This document shows positions 36,003-51,700 of a stretch of DNA of 64,000 nucleotides, one piece after another. Position numbers and translations under genes: made by a program. The stretch is from Sisyra terminalis (Eukaryota; Arthropoda; Insecta; Neuroptera; Sisyridae): positions 2,294,001-2,358,000 of the forward strand of contig OY292277.1 of NCBI GenBank assembly GCA_958496175.1, in the 5' to 3' direction. The notes beneath the pieces were generated by a model. It had not been told where the DNA came from. It was given only the letters and a program-made list of their open reading frames with translations, and did not search any database. Position 1 is the stretch's first letter. Every line of letters begins with the position of its first letter.

Positions 36003-39000
36003 CTAAGAGGGCGAGACGAACGGGGCTTCTTCAGCAATTGCATTAACCATCGTTATATAAGGGATGATTTTCGAACCAAAGGCAGTTTCGGGTTCGTTAC
36101 AATGTGTAGAACGATAATATATTAATTGATTTCGATTTCGAAGGCAAAAGATTTTTCGCCAAAAAAAACCGTGGGTTAACCATCGTTGATTTTTCTCGAA
36201 AATGGCCAAACTAAAAAAAATTTTTTTTAGGGTGCCAATCGAAAGTAGACGTCCATCTGTGCATGCTGTGCAAATTTTTCCCATAACAATCCACGTTTAA
36301 GGGCTGAACAGGCCGTTTAAGGGATGAACACTTCCCACTAAGAGGGCGAGACGAACGGGGCTTCTTCAGCAATTGCATTAACCATCGTTATATAAGGGAT
36401 GATTTTCGAACCAAAGGCAGTTTCGGGTTCGTTACAATGTGTAGAACGATAATATAATAATTGATTTCGATTTCGAAGGCAAAAGATTTTTCGCCAAAAA
36501 AACCGTGGGTTAACCATCGTTGATTTTTCTCGAAAATGGCCAAATTAAAAAAAAAATTTTTTAGGGTGCCAATCGAAAGTAGACGTCCATCTGCGCATGC
36601 TGTGCAAATTTTTCCCAAAACAAACTACGTTTAAGGGCTGAACAGGCCGTTTAAGGGATGAACACTTCCCACTAAGAGGGCGAGACGAACGGGGCTTCTT
36701 CAGCAATTGCATTAACCATCGTTATATAAGGGATGATTTTCGAACCAAAGGCAGTTTCGGGTTCGTTACAATGTGTAGAACGATAATATATTAATTGATT
36801 TCGATTTCGAAGGCAAAAGATTTTTCGCCAAAAAAAACCGTGGGTTAACCATCGTTGATTTTTCTCGAAAATGGCCAAACTAAAAAAAATTTTTTTTAGG
36901 GTGCCAATCGAAAGTAGACGTCCATCTGTGCATGCTGTGCAAATTTTTCCCATAACAATCCACGTTTAAGGGCTGAACAGGCCGTTTAAGGGATGAACAC
37001 TTCCCACTAAGAGGGCGAGACGAACGGGGCTTCTTCAGCAATTGCATTAACCATCGTTATATAAGGGATGATTTTCGAACCAAAGGCAGTTTCGGGTTCG
37101 TTACAATGTGTAGAACGATAATATATTAATTGATTTCGATTTCGAAGGCAAAAGATTTTTCGCCAAAAAAAACCGTGGGTTAACCATCGTTGATTTTTCT
37201 CGAAAATGGCCAAACTAAAAAAAATTTTTTTTAGGGTGCCAATCGAAAGTAGACGTCCATCTGTGCATGCTGTGCAAATTTTTCCCATAACAATCCACGT
37301 TTAAGGGCTGAACAGGCCGTTTAAGGGATGAACACTTCCCACTAAGAGGGCGAGACGAACGGGGCTTCTTCAGCAATTGCATTAACCATCGTTATATAAG
37401 GGATGATTTTCGAACCAAAGGCAGTTTCGGGTTCGTTACAATGTGTAGAACGATAATATAATAATTGATTTCGATTTCGAAGGCAAAAGATTTTTCGCCA
37501 AAAAAAACCGTGGGTTAACCATCGTTGATTTTTCTCGAAAATGGCCAAATTAAAAAAAAAATTTTTTAGGGTGCCAATCGAAAGTAGACGTCCATCTGCG
37601 CATGCTGTGCAAATTTTTCCCAAAACAAACTACGTTTAAGGGCTGAACAGGCCGTTTAAGGGATGAACACTTCCCACTAAGAGGGCGAGACGAACGGGGC
37701 TTCTTCAGCAATTGCATTAACCATCGTTATATAAGGGATGATTTTCGAACCAAAGGCAGTTTCGGGTTCGTTACAATGTGTAGAACGATAATATATTAAT
37801 TGATTTCGATTTCGAAGGCAAAAGATTTTTCGCCAAAAAAAACCGTGGGTTAACCATCGTTGATTTTTCTCGAAAATGGCCAAACTAAAAAAAATTTTTT
37901 TTAGGGTGCCAATCGAAAGTAGACGTCCATCTGTGCATGCTGTGCAAATTTTTCCCATAACAATCCACGTTTAAGGGCTGAACAGGCCGTTTAAGGGATG
38001 AACACTTCCCACTAAGAGGGCGAGACGAACGGGGCTTCTTCAGCAATTGCATTAACCATCGTTATATAAGGGATGATTTTCGAACCAAAGGCAGTTTCGG
38101 GTTCGTTACAATGTGTAGAACGATAATATAATAATTGATTTCGATTTCGAAGGCAAAAGATTTTTCGCCAAAAAAAACCGTGGGTTAACCATCGTTGATT
38201 TTTCTCGAAAATGGCCAAATTAAAAAAAAAATTTTTTAGGGTGCCAATCGAAAGTAGACGTCCATCTGCGCATGCTGTGCAAATTTTTCCCAAAACAAAC
38301 TACGTTTAAGGGCTGAACAGGCCGTTTAAGGGATGAACACTTCCCACTAAGAGGGCGAGACGAACGGGGCTTCTTCAGCAATTGCATTAACCATCGTTAT
38401 ATAAGGGATGATTTTCGAACCAAAGGCAGTTTCGGGTTCGTTACAATGTGTAGAACGATAATATATTAATTGATTTCGATTTCGAAGGCAAAAGATTTTT
38501 CGCCAAAAAAAACCGTGGGTTAACCATCGTTGATTTTTCTCGAAAATGGCCAAACTAAAAAAAATTTTTTTTAGGGTGCCAATCGAAAGTAGACGTCCAT
38601 CTGTGCATGCTGTGCAAATTTTTCCCATAACAATCCACGTTTAAGGGCTGAACAGGCCGTTTAAGGGATGAACACTTCCCACTAAGAGGGCGAGACGAAC
38701 GGGGCTTCTTCAGCAATTGCATTAACCATCGTTATATAAGGGATGATTTTCGAACCAAAGGCAGTTTCGGGTTCGTTACAATGTGTAGAACGATAATATA
38801 ATAATTGATTTCGATTTCGAAGGCAAAAGATTTTTCGCCAAAAAAAACCGTGGGTTAACCATCGTTGATTTTTCTCGAAAATGGCCAAATTAAAAAAAAA
38901 ATTTTTTAGGGTGCCAATCGAAAGTAGACGTCCATCTGCGCATGCTGTGCAAATTTTTCCCAAAACAAACTTCGTTTAAGGGCTGAACAGGCCGTTTAAG

Positions 39001-42000
39001 GGATGAACACTTCCCACTAAGAGGGCGAGACGAACGGGGCTTCTTCAGCAATTGCATTAACCATCGTTATATAAGGGATGATTTTCGAACCAAAGGCAGT
39101 TTCGGGTTCGTTACAATGTGTAGAACGATAATATATTAATTGATTTCGATTTCGAAGGCAAAAGATTTTTCGCCAAAAAAAACCGTGGGTTAACCATCGT
39201 TGATTTTTCTCGAAAATGGCCAAACTAAAAAAAATTTTTTTTAGGGTGCCAATCGAAAGTAGACGTCCATCTGTGCATGCTGTGCAAATTTTTCCCATAA
39301 CAATCCACGTTTAAGGGCTGAACAGGCCGTTTAAGGGATGAACACTTCCCACTAAGAGGGCGAGACGAACGGGGCTTCTTCAGCAATTGCATTAACCATC
39401 GTTATATAAGGGATGATTTTCGAACCAAAGGCAGTTTCGGGTTCGTTACAATGTGTAGAACGATAATATAATAATTGATTTCGATTTCGAAGGCAAAAGA
39501 TTTTTCGCCAAAAAAACCGTGGGTTAACCATCGTTGATTTTTCTCGAAAATGGCCAAATTAAAAAAAAAATTTTTTAGGGTGCCAATCGAAAGTAGACGT
39601 CCATCTGCGCATGCTGTGCAAATTTTTCCCAAAACAAACTACGTTTAAGGGCTGAACAGGCCGTTTAAGGGATGAACACTTCCCACTAAGAGGGCGAGAC
39701 GAACGGGGCTTCTTCAGCAATTGCATTAACCATCGTTATATAAGGGATGATTTTCGAACCAAAGGCAGTTTCGGGTTCGTTACAATGTGTAGAACGATAA
39801 TATAATAATTGATTTCGATTTCGAAGGCAAAAGATTTTTCGCCAAAAAAAACCGTGGGTTAACCATCGTTGATTTTTCTCGAAAATGGCCAAATTAAAAA
39901 AAAAATTTTTTAGGGTGCCAATCGAAAGTAGACGTCCATCTGCGCATGCTGTGCAAATTTTTCCCAAAACAAACTACGTTTAAGGGCTGAACAGGCCGTT
40001 TAAGGGATGAACACTTCCCACTAAGAGGGCGAGACGAACGGGGCTTCTTCAGCAATTGCATTAACCATCGTTATATAAGGGATGATTTTCGAACCAAAGG
40101 CAGTTTCGGGTTCGTTACAATGTGTAGAACGATAATATATTAATTGATTTCGATTTCGAAGGCAAAAGATTTTTCGCCAAAAAAAACCGTGGGTTAACCA
40201 TCGTTGATTTTTCTCGAAAATGGCCAAACTAAAAAAAATTTTTTTTAGGGTGCCAATCGAAAGTAGACGTCCATCTGTGCATGCTGTGCAAATTTTTCCC
40301 ATAACAATCCACGTTTAAGGGCTGAACAGGCCGTTTAAGGGATGAACACTTCCCACTAAGAGGGCGAGACGAACGGGGCTTCTTCAGCAATTGCATTAAC
40401 CATCGTTATATAAGGGATGATTTTCGAACCAAAGGCAGTTTCGGGTTCGTTACAATGTGTAGAACGATAATATATTAATTGATTTCGATTTCGAAGGCAA
40501 AAGATTTTTCGCCAAAAAAAACCGTGGGTTAACCATCGTTGATTTTTCTCGAAAATGGCCAAACTAAAAAAAATTTTTTTTAGGGTGCCAATCGAAAGTA
40601 GACGTCCATCTGTGCATGCTGTGCAAATTTTTCCCATAACAATCCACGTTTAAGGGCTGAACAGGCCGTTTAAGGGATGAACACTTCCCACTAAGAGGGC
40701 GAGACGAACGGGGCTTCTTCAGCAATTGCATTAACCATCGTTATATAAGGGATGATTTTCGAACCAAAGGCAGTTTCGGGTTCGTTACAATGTGTAGAAC
40801 GATAATATAATAATTGATTTCGATTTCGAAGGCAAAAGATTTTTCGCCAAAAAAAACCGTGGGTTAACCATCGTTGATTTTTCTCGAAAATGGCCAAACT
40901 AAAAAAAATTTTTTTTAGGGTGCCAATCGAAAGTAGACGTCCATCTGTGCATGCTGTGCAAATTTTTCCCATAACAATCCACGTTTAAGGGCTGAACAGG
41001 CCGTTTAAGGGATGAACACTTCCCACTAAGAGGGCGAGACGAACGGGGCTTCTTCAGCAATTGCATTAACCATCGTTATATAAGGGATGATTTTCGAACC
41101 AAAGGCAGTTTCGGGTTCGTTACAATGTGTAGAACGATAATATAATAATTGATTTCGATTTCGAAGGCAAAAGATTTTTCGCCAAAAAAAACCGTGGGTT
41201 AACCATCGTTGATATTTCTCGAAAATGGCCAAACTAAAAAAAATTTTTTTTAGGGTGCCAATCGAAAGTAGACGTCCATCTGTGCATGCTGTGCAAATTT
41301 TTCCCATAACAATCCACGTTTAAGGGCTGAACAGGCCGTTTAAGGGATGAACACTTCCCACTAAGAGGGCGAGACGAACGGGGCTTCTTCAGCAATTGCA
41401 TTAACCATCGTTATATAAGGGATGATTTTCGAACCAAAGGCAGTTTCGGGTTCGTTACAATGTGTAGAACGATAATATAATAATTGATTTCGATTTCGAA
41501 GGCAAAAGATTTTTCGCCAAAAAAAACCGTGGGTTAACCATCGTTGATTTTTCTCGAAAATGGCCAAATTAAAAAAAAAATTTTTAGGGTGCCAATCGAA
41601 AGTAGACGTCCATCTGCGCATGCTGTGCAAATTTTTCCCAAAACAAACTACGTTTAAGGGCTGAACAGGCCGTTTAAGGGATGAACACTTCCCACTAAGA
41701 GGGCGAGACGAACGGGGCTTCTTCAGCAATTGCATTAACCATCGTTATATAAGGGATGATTTTCGAACCAAAGGCAGTTTCGGGTTCGTTACAATGTGTA
41801 GAACGATAATATAATAATTGATTTCGATTTCGAAGGCAAAAGATTTTTCGCCAAAAAAAACCGTGGGTTAACCATCGTTGATTTTTCTCGAAAATGGCCA
41901 AGTTAAAAAAAAATTTTTTTAGGGTGCCAATCGAAAGTAGACGTCCATCTGCGCATGCTGTGCAAATTTTTCCCAAAACAAACTACGTTTAAGGGCTGAA

Positions 42001-44699
42001 CAGGCCGTTTAAGGGATGAACACTTCCCACTAAGAGGGCGAGACGAACGGGGCTTCTTCAGCAATTGCATTAACCATCGTTATATAAGGGATGATTTTCG
42101 AACCAAAGGCAGTTTCGGGTTCGTTACAATGTGTAGAACGATAATATAATAATTGATTTCGATTTCGAAGGCAAAAGATTTTTCGCCAAAAAAAACCGTG
42201 GGTTAACCATCGTTGATTTTTCTCGAAAATGGCCAAATTAAAAAAAAAAATTTTTAGGGTGCCAATCGAAAGTAGACGTCCATCTGCGCATGCTGTGCAA
42301 ATTTTTCCCAAAACAAACTACGTTTAAGGGCTGAACAGGCCGTTTAAGGGATGAACACTTCCCACTAAGAGGGCGAGACGAACGGGGCTTCTTCAGCAAT
42401 TGCATTAACCATCGTTATATAAGGGATGATTTTCGAACCAAAGGCAGTTTCGGGTTCGTTACAATGTGTAGAACGATAATATAATAATTGATTTCGATTT
42501 CGAAGGCAAAAGATTTTTCGCCAAAAAAAACCGTGGGTTAACCATCGTTGATTTTTCTCGAAAATGGCCAAGTTAAAAAAAAATTTTTTTAGGGTGCCAA
42601 TCGAAAGTAGACGTCCATCTGCGCATGCTGTGCAAATTTTTCCCAAAACAAACTACGTTTAAGGGCTGAACAGGCCGTTTAAGGGATGAACACTTCCCAC
42701 TAAGAGGGCGAGACGAACGGGGCTTCTTCAGCAATTGCATTAACCATCGTTATATAAGGGATGATTTTCGAACCAAAGGCAGTTTCGGGTTCGTTACAAT
42801 GTGTAGAACGATAATATAATAATTGATTTCGATTTCGAAGGCAAAAGATTTTTCGCCAAAAAAAACCGTGGGTTAACCATCGTTGATTTTTCTCGAAAAT
42901 GGCCAAGTTAAAAAAAAATTTTTTTAGGGTGCCAATCGAAAGAAGACGTCCATCTGCGCATGCTGTGCAAATTTTTCCCAAAACAAACTACGTTTAAGGG
43001 CTGAACAGGCCGTTTAAGGGATGAACACTTCCCACTAAGAGGGCGAGACGAACGGGGCTTCTTCAGCAATTGCATTAACCATCGTTATATAAGGGATGAT
43101 TTTCGAACCAAAGGCAGTTTCGGGTTCGTTACAATGTGTAGAACGATAATATAATAATTGATTTCGATTTCGAAGGCAAAAGATTTTTCGCCAAAAAAAA
43201 CCGTGGGTTAACCATCGTTGATTTTTCTCGAAAATGGCCAAATTAAAAAAAAAATTTTTTAGGGTGCCAATCGAAAGTAGACGTCCATCTGCGCATGCTG
43301 TGCAAATTTTTCCCAAAACAAACTACGTTTAAGGGCTGAACAGGCCGTTTAAGGGATGAACACTTCCCACTAAGAGGGCGAGACGAACGGGGCTTCTTCA
43401 GCAATTGCATTAACCATCGTTATATAAGGGATGATTTTCGAACCAAAGGCAGTTTCGGGTTCGTTACAATGTGTAGAACGATAATATAATAATTGATTTC
43501 GATTTCGAAGGCAAAAGATTTTTCGCCAAAAAAAACCGTGGGTTAACCATCGTTGATTTTTCTCGAAAATGGCCAAGTTAAAAAAAAATTTTTTTAGGGT
43601 GCCAATCGAAAGTAGACGTCCATCTGCGCATGCTGTGCAAATTTTTCCCAAAACAAACTACGTTTAAGGGCTGAACAGGCCGTTTAAGGGATGAACACTT
43701 CCCACTAAGAGGGCGAGACGAACGGGGCTTCTTCAGCAATTGCATTAACCATCGTTATATAAGGGATGATTTTCGAACCAAAGGCAGTTTCGGGTTCGTT
43801 ACAATGTGTAGAACGATAATATAATAATTGATTTCGATTTCGAAGGCAAAAGATTTTTCGCCAAAAAAAACCGTGGGTTAACCATCGTTGATTTTTCTCG
43901 AAAATGGCCAAGTTAAAAAAAAATTTTTTTAGGGTGCCAATCGAAAGTAGACGTCCATCTGCGCATGCTGTGCAAATTTTTCCCAAAACAAACTACGTTT
44001 AAGGGCTGAACAGGCCGTTTAAGGGATGAACACTTCCCACTAAGAGGGCGAGACGAACGGGGCTTCTTCAGCAATTGCATTAACCATCGTTATATAAGGG
44101 ATGATTTTCGAACCAAAGGCAGTTTCGGGTTCGTTACAATGTGTAGAACGATAATATAATAATTGATTTCGATTTCGAAGGCAAAAGATTTTTCGCCAAA
44201 AAAAACCGTGGGTTAACCATCGTTGATTTTTCTCGAAAATGGCCAAGTTAAAAAAAAATTTTTTTAGGGTGCCAATCGAAAGTAGACGTCCATCTGCGCA
44301 TGCTGTGCAAATTTTTCCCAAAACAAACTACGTTTAAGGGCTGAACAGGCCGTTTAAGGGATGAACACTTCCCACTAAGAGGGCGAGACGAACGGGGCTT
44401 CTTCAGCAATTGCATTAACCATCGTTATATAAGGGATGATTTTCGAACCAAAGGCAGTTTCGGGTTCGTTACAATGTGTAGAACGATAATATAATAATTG
44501 ATTTCGATTTCGAAGGCAAAAGATTTTTCGCCAAAAAAAACCGTGGGTTAACCATCGTTGATTTTTCTCGAAAATGGCCAAATTAAAAAAAAAATTTTTT
44601 AGGGTGCCAATCGAAAGTAGACGTCCATCTGCGCATGCTGTGCAAATTTTTCCCAAAACAAACTACGTTTAAGGGCTGAACAGGCCGTTTAAGGGATGA

Positions 44700-47600
44700 A
44701 CACTTCCCACTAAGAGGGCGAGACGAACGGGGCTTCTTCAGCAATTGCATTAACCATCGTTATATAAGGGATGATTTTCGAACCAAAGGCAGTTTCGGGT
44801 TCGTTACAATGTGTAGAACGATAATATAATAATTGATTTCGATTTCGAAGGCAAAAGATTTTTCGCCAAAAAAAACCGTGGGTTAACCATCGTTGATTTT
44901 TCTCGAAAATGGCCAAGTTAAAAAAAAATTTTTTTAGGGTGCCAATCGAAAGTAGACGTCCATCTGCGCATGCTGTGCAAATTTTTCCCAAAACAAACTA
45001 CGTTTAAGGGCTGAACAGGCCGTTTAAGGGATGAACACTTCCCACTAAGAGGGCGAGACGAACGGGGCTTCTTCAGCAATTGCATTAACCATCGTTATAT
45101 AAGGGATGATTTTCGAACCAAAGGCAGTTTCGGGTTCGTTACAATGTGTAGAACGATAATATAATAATTGATTTCGATTTCGAAGGCAAAAGATTTTTCG
45201 CCAAAAAAAACCGTGGGTTAACCATCGTTGATTTTTCTCGAAAATGGCCAAGTTAAAAAAAAATTTTTTTAGGGTGCCAATCGAAAGTAGACGTCCATCT
45301 GCGCATGCTGTGCAAATTTTTCCCAAAACAAACTACGTTTAAGGGCTGAACAGGCCGTTTAAGGGATGAACACTTCCCACTAAGAGGGCGAGACGAACGG
45401 GGCTTCTTCAGCAATTGCATTAACCATCGTTATATAAGGGATGATTTTCGAACCAAAGGCAGTTTCGGGTTCGTTACAATGTGTAGAACGATAATATAAT
45501 AATTGATTTCGATTTCGAAGGCAAAAGATTTTTCGCCAAAAAAAACCGTGGGTTAACCATCGTTGATTTTTCTCGAAAATGGCCAAATTAAAAAAAAAAA
45601 TTTTTAGGGTGCCAATCGAAAGTAGACGTCCATCTGCGCATGCTGTGCAAATTTTTCCCAAAACAAACTACGTTTAAGGGCTGAACAGGCCGTTTAAGGG
45701 ATGAACACTTCCCACTAAGAGGGCGAGACGAACGGGGCTTCTTCAGCAATTGCATTAACCATCGTTATATAAGGGATGATTTTCGAACCAAAGGCAGTTT
45801 CGGGTTCGTTACAATGTGTAGAACGATAATATAATAATTGATTTCGATTTCGAAGGCAAAAGATTTTTCGCCAAAAAAAACCGTGGGTTAACCATCGTTG
45901 ATTTTTCTCGAAAATGGCCAAATTAAAAAAAAAATTTTTTAGGGTGCCAATCGAAAGTAGACGTCCATCTGCGCATGCTGTGCAAATTTTTCCCAAAACA
46001 AACTACGTTTAAGGGCTGAACAGGCCGTTTAAGGGATGAACACTTCCCACTAAGAGGGCGAGACGAACGGGGTTTCTTCAGCAATTGCATTAACCATCGT
46101 TATATAAGGGATGATTTTCGAACCAAAGGCAGTTTCGGGTTCGTTACAATGTGTAGAACGATAATATAATAATTGATTTCGATTTCGAAGGCAAAAGATT
46201 TTTCGCCAAAAAAAACCGTGGGTTAACCATCGTTGATTTTTCTCGAAAATGGCCAAGTTAAAAAAAAATTTTTTTAGGGTGCCAATCGAAAGTAGACGTC
46301 CATCTGCGCATGCTGTGCAAATTTTTCCCAAAACAAACTACGTTTAAGGGCTGAACAGGCCGTTTAAGGGATGAACACTTCCCACTAAGAGGGCGAGACG
46401 AACGGGGTTTCTTCAGCAATTGCATTAACCATCGTTATATAAGGGATGATTTTCGAACCAAAGGCAGTTTCGGGTTCGTTACAATGTGTAGAACGATAAT
46501 ATAATAATTGATTTCGATTTCGAAGGCAAAAGACTTTTCGCCAAAAAAAACCGTGGGTTAACCATCGTTGATTTTTCTCGAAAATGGCCAAGTTAAAAAA
46601 AAATTTTTTTAGGGTGCCAATCGAAAGTAGACGTCCATCTGCGCATGCTGTGCAAATTTTTCCCAAAACAAACTACGTTTAAGGGCTGAACAGGCCGTTT
46701 AAGGGATGAACACTTCCCACTAAGAGGGCGAGACGAACGGGGCTTCTTCAGCAATTGCATTAACCATCGTTATATAAGGGATGATTTTCGAACCAAAGGC
46801 AGTTTCGGGTTCGTTACAATGTGTAGAACGATAATATAATAATTGATTTCGATTTCGAAGGCAAAAGATTTTTCGCCAAAAAAAACCGTGGGTTAACCAT
46901 CGTTGATTTTTCACGAAAATGGCCAAGTTAAAAAAAAATTTTTTTATGGTGCCAATCGAAAGTAGACGTCCATCTGCGCATGCTGTGCAAATTTTTCCCA
47001 AAACAAACTACGTTTAAGGGCTGAACAGGCCGTTTAAGGGATGAACACTTCCCACTAAGAGGGCGAGACGAACGGGGCTTCTTCAGCAATTGCATTAACC
47101 ATCGTTATATAAGGGATGATTTTCGAACCAAAGGCAGTTTCGGGTTCGTTACAATGTGTAGAACGATAATATAATAATTGATTTCGATTTCGAAGGCAAA
47201 AGATTTTTCGCCAAAAAAAACCGTGGGTTAACCATCGTTGATTTTTCTAGAAAATGGCCAAGTTAAAAAAAAATTTTTTTAGGGTGCCAATCGAAAGTAG
47301 ACGTCCATCTGCGCATGCTGTGCAAATTTTTCCCAAAACAAACTACGTTTAAGGGCTGAACAGGCCGTTTAAGGGATGAACACTTCCCACTAAGAGGGCG
47401 AGACGAACGGGGCTTCTTCAGCAATTGCATTAACCATCGTTATATAAGGGATGATTTTCGAACCAAAGGCAGTTTCGGGTTCGTTACAATGTGTAGAACG
47501 ATAATATAATAATTGATTTCGATTTCGAAGGCAAAAGATTTTTCGCCAAAAAAAACCGTGGGTTAACCATCGTTGATTTTTCTCGAAAATGGCCAAATTA

Positions 47601-48718
47601 AAAAAAAAATTTTTTAGGGTGCCAATCGAAAGTAGACGTCCATCTGCGCATGCTGTGCAAATTTTTCCCAAAACAAACTACGTTTAAGGGCTGAACAGGC
47701 CGTTTAAGGGATGAACACTTCCCACTAAGAGGGCGAGACGAACGGGGCTTCTTCAGCAATTGCATTAACCATCGTTATATAAGGGATGATTTTCGAACCA
47801 AAGGCAGTTTCGGGTTCGTTACAATGTGTAGAACGATAATATAATAATTGATTTCGATTTCGAAGGCAAAAGATTTTTCGCCAAAAAAAACCGTGGGTTA
47901 ACCATCGTTGATTTTTCTCGAAAATGGCCAAATTAAAAAAAAAATTTTTTAGGGTGCCAATCGAAAGTAGACGTCCATCTGCGCATGCTGTGCAAATTTT
48001 TCCCAAAACAAACTACGTTTAAGGGCTGAACAGGCCGTTTAAGGGATGAACACTTCCCACTAAGAGGGCGAGACGAACGGGGCTTCTTCAGCAATTGCAT
48101 TAACCATCGTTATATAAGGGATGATTTTCGAACCAAAGGCAGTTTCGGGTTCGTTACAATGTGTAGAACGATAATATAATAATTGATTTCGATTTCGAAG
48201 GCAAAAGATTTTTCGCCAAAAAAAACCGTGGGTTAACCATCGTTGATTTTTCTCGAAAATGGCCAAGTTAAAAAAAAAATTTTTAGGGTGCCAATCGAAA
48301 GTAGACGTCCATCTGCGCATGCTGTGCAAATTTTTCCCAAAACAAACTACGTTTAAGGGCTGAACAGGCCGTTTAAGGGATGAACACTTCCCACTAAGAG
48401 GGCGAGACGAACGGGGCTTCTTCCGCAATTGCATTAACCATCGTTATATAAGGGATGATTTTCGAACCAAAGGCAGTTTCGGGTTCGTTACAATGTATAG
48501 AACGATAATATAATAATTGATTTCGATTTCGAAGGCAAAAGATTTTTCGCCAAAAAAAACCGTGGGTTAACCATCGTTGATTTTTCTCGAAAATGGCCAA
48601 GTTAAAAAAAAATTTTTTTAGGGTGCCAATCGAAAGTAGACGTCCATCTGCGCATGCTGTGCAAATTTTTCCCAAAACAAACTACGTTTAAGGGCTGAAC
48701 AGGCCGTTTAAGGGATGA
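44700..48718 (-). repeat. 4019-bp higher-order block, copy 1 (12 monomers)
   Basis: Rare marker changes recur exactly 4019 bp later: GGGGTTTCTTC at 46072, TTTTTCACGAAAATGG with TTTTTTATGGTGCC at about 46910-46950, TTTTTCTAGAAAATGG at about 47247, a 334-bp monomer at about 48270 and CTTCTTCCGCAATTG at 48417. The length equals eleven 335-bp units plus one of 334. Confidence 0.85.
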
Positions 48719-51700
48719 ACACTTCCCACTAAGAGGGCGAGACGAACGGGGCTTCTTCAGCAATTGCATTAACCATCGTTATATAAGGGATGATTTTCGA
48801 ACCAAAGGCAGTTTCGGGTTCGTTACAATGTGTAGAACGATAATATAATAATTGATTTCGATTTCGAAGGCAAAAGATTTTTCGCCAAAAAAAACCGTGG
48901 GTTAACCATCGTTGATTTTTCTCGAAAATGGCCAAGTTAAAAAAAAATTTTTTTAGGGTGCCAATCGAAAGTAGACGTCCATCTGCGCATGCTGTGCAAA
49001 TTTTTCCCAAAACAAACTACGTTTAAGGGCTGAACAGGCCGTTTAAGGGATGAACACTTCCCACTAAGAGGGCGAGACGAACGGGGCTTCTTCAGCAATT
49101 GCATTAACCATCGTTATATAAGGGATGATTTTCGAACCAAAGGCAGTTTCGGGTTCGTTACAATGTGTAGAACGATAATATAATAATTGATTTCGATTTC
49201 GAAGGCAAAAGATTTTTCGCCAAAAAAAACCGTGGGTTAACCATCGTTGATTTTTCTCGAAAATGGCCAAGTTAAAAAAAAATTTTTTTAGGGTGCCAAT
49301 CGAAAGTAGACGTCCATCTGCGCATGCTGTGCAAATTTTTCCCAAAACAAACTACGTTTAAGGGCTGAACAGGCCGTTTAAGGGATGAACACTTCCCACT
49401 AAGAGGGCGAGACGAACGGGGCTTCTTCAGCAATTGCATTAACCATCGTTATATAAGGGATGATTTTCGAACCAAAGGCAGTTTCGGGTTCGTTACAATG
49501 TGTAGAACGATAATATAATAATTGATTTCGATTTCGAAGGCAAAAGATTTTTCGCCAAAAAAAACCGTGGGTTAACCATCGTTGATTTTTCTCGAAAATG
49601 GCCAAATTAAAAAAAAAAATTTTTAGGGTGCCAATCGAAAGTAGACGTCCATCTGCGCATGCTGTGCAAATTTTTCCCAAAACAAACTACGTTTAAGGGC
49701 TGAACAGGCCGTTTAAGGGATGAACACTTCCCACTAAGAGGGCGAGACGAACGGGGCTTCTTCAGCAATTGCATTAACCATCGTTATATAAGGGATGATT
49801 TTCGAACCAAAGGCAGTTTCGGGTTCGTTACAATGTGTAGAACGATAATATAATAATTGATTTCGATTTCGAAGGCAAAAGATTTTTCGCCAAAAAAAAC
49901 CGTGGGTTAACCATCGTTGATTTTTCTCGAAAATGGCCAAATTAAAAAAAAAATTTTTTAGGGTGCCAATCGAAAGTAGACGTCCATCTGCGCATGCTGT
50001 GCAAATTTTTCCCAAAACAAACTACGTTTAAGGGCTGAACAGGCCGTTTAAGGGATGAACACTTCCCACTAAGAGGGCGAGACGAACGGGGTTTCTTCAG
50101 CAATTGCATTAACCATCGTTATATAAGGGATGATTTTCGAACCAAAGGCAGTTTCGGGTTCGTTACAATGTGTAGAACGATAATATAATAATTGATTTCG
50201 ATTTCGAAGGCAAAAGATTTTTCGCCAAAAAAAACCGTGGGTTAACCATCGTTGATTTTTCTCGAAAATGGCCAAGTTAAAAAAAAATTTTTTTAGGGTG
50301 CCAATCGAAAGTAGACGTCCATCTGCGCATGCTGTGCAAATTTTTCCCAAAACAAACTACGTTTAAGGGCTGAACAGGCCGTTTAAGGGATGAACACTTC
50401 CCACTAAGAGGGCGAGACGAACGGGGCTTCTTCAGCAATTGCATTAACCATCGTTATATAAGGGATGATTTTCGAACCAAAGGCAGTTTCGGGTTCGTTA
50501 CAATGTGTAGAACGATAATATAATAATTGATTTCGATTTCGAAGGCAAAAGATTTTTCGCCAAAAAAAACCGTGGGTTAACCATCGTTGATTTTTCTCGA
50601 AAATGGCCAAATTAAAAAAAAAATTTTTTAGGGTGCCAATCGAAAGTAGACGTCCATCTGCGCATGCTGTGCAAATTTTTCCCAAAACAAACTACGTTTA
50701 AGGGCTGAACAGGCCGTTTAAGGGATGAACACTTCCCACTAAGAGGGCGAGACGAACGGGGCTTCTTCAGCAATTGCATTAACCATCGTTATATAAGGGA
50801 TGATTTTCGAACCAAAGGCAGTTTCGGGTTCGTTACAATGTGTAGAACGATAATATAATAATTGATTTCGATTTCGAAGGCAAAAGATTTTTCGCCAAAA
50901 AAAACCGTGGGTTAACCATCGTTGATTTTTCACGAAAATGGCCAAGTTAAAAAAAAATTTTTTTATGGTGCCAATCGAAAGTAGACGTCCATCTGCGCAT
51001 GCTGTGCAAATTTTTCCCAAAACAAACTACGTTTAAGGGCTGAACAGGCCGTTTAAGGGATGAACACTTCCCACTAAGAGGGCGAGACGAACGGGGCTTC
51101 TTCAGCAATTGCATTAACCATCGTTATATAAGGGATGATTTTCGAACCAAAGGCAGTTTCGGGTTCGTTACAATGTGTAGAACGATAATATAATAATTGA
51201 TTTCGATTTCGAAGGCAAAAGATTTTTCGCCAAAAAAAACCGTGGGTTAACCATCGTTGATTTTTCTAGAAAATGGCCAAGTTAAAAAAAAATTTTTTTA
51301 GGGTGCCAATCGAAAGTAGACGTCCATCTGCGCATGCTGTGCAAATTTTTCCCAAAACAAACTACGTTTAAGGGCTGAACAGGCCGTTTAAGGGATGAAC
51401 ACTTCCCACTAAGAGGGCGAGACGAACGGGGCTTCTTCAGCAATTGCATTAACCATCGTTATATAAGGGATGATTTTCGAACCAAAGGCAGTTTCGGGTT
51501 CGTTACAATGTGTAGAACGATAATATAATAATTGATTTCGATTTCGAAGGCAAAAGATTTTTCGCCAAAAAAAACCGTGGGTTAACCATCGTTGATTTTT
51601 CTCGAAAATGGCCAAATTAAAAAAAAAATTTTTTAGGGTGCCAATCGAAAGTAGACGTCCATCTGCGCATGCTGTGCAAATTTTTCCCAAAACAAACTAC

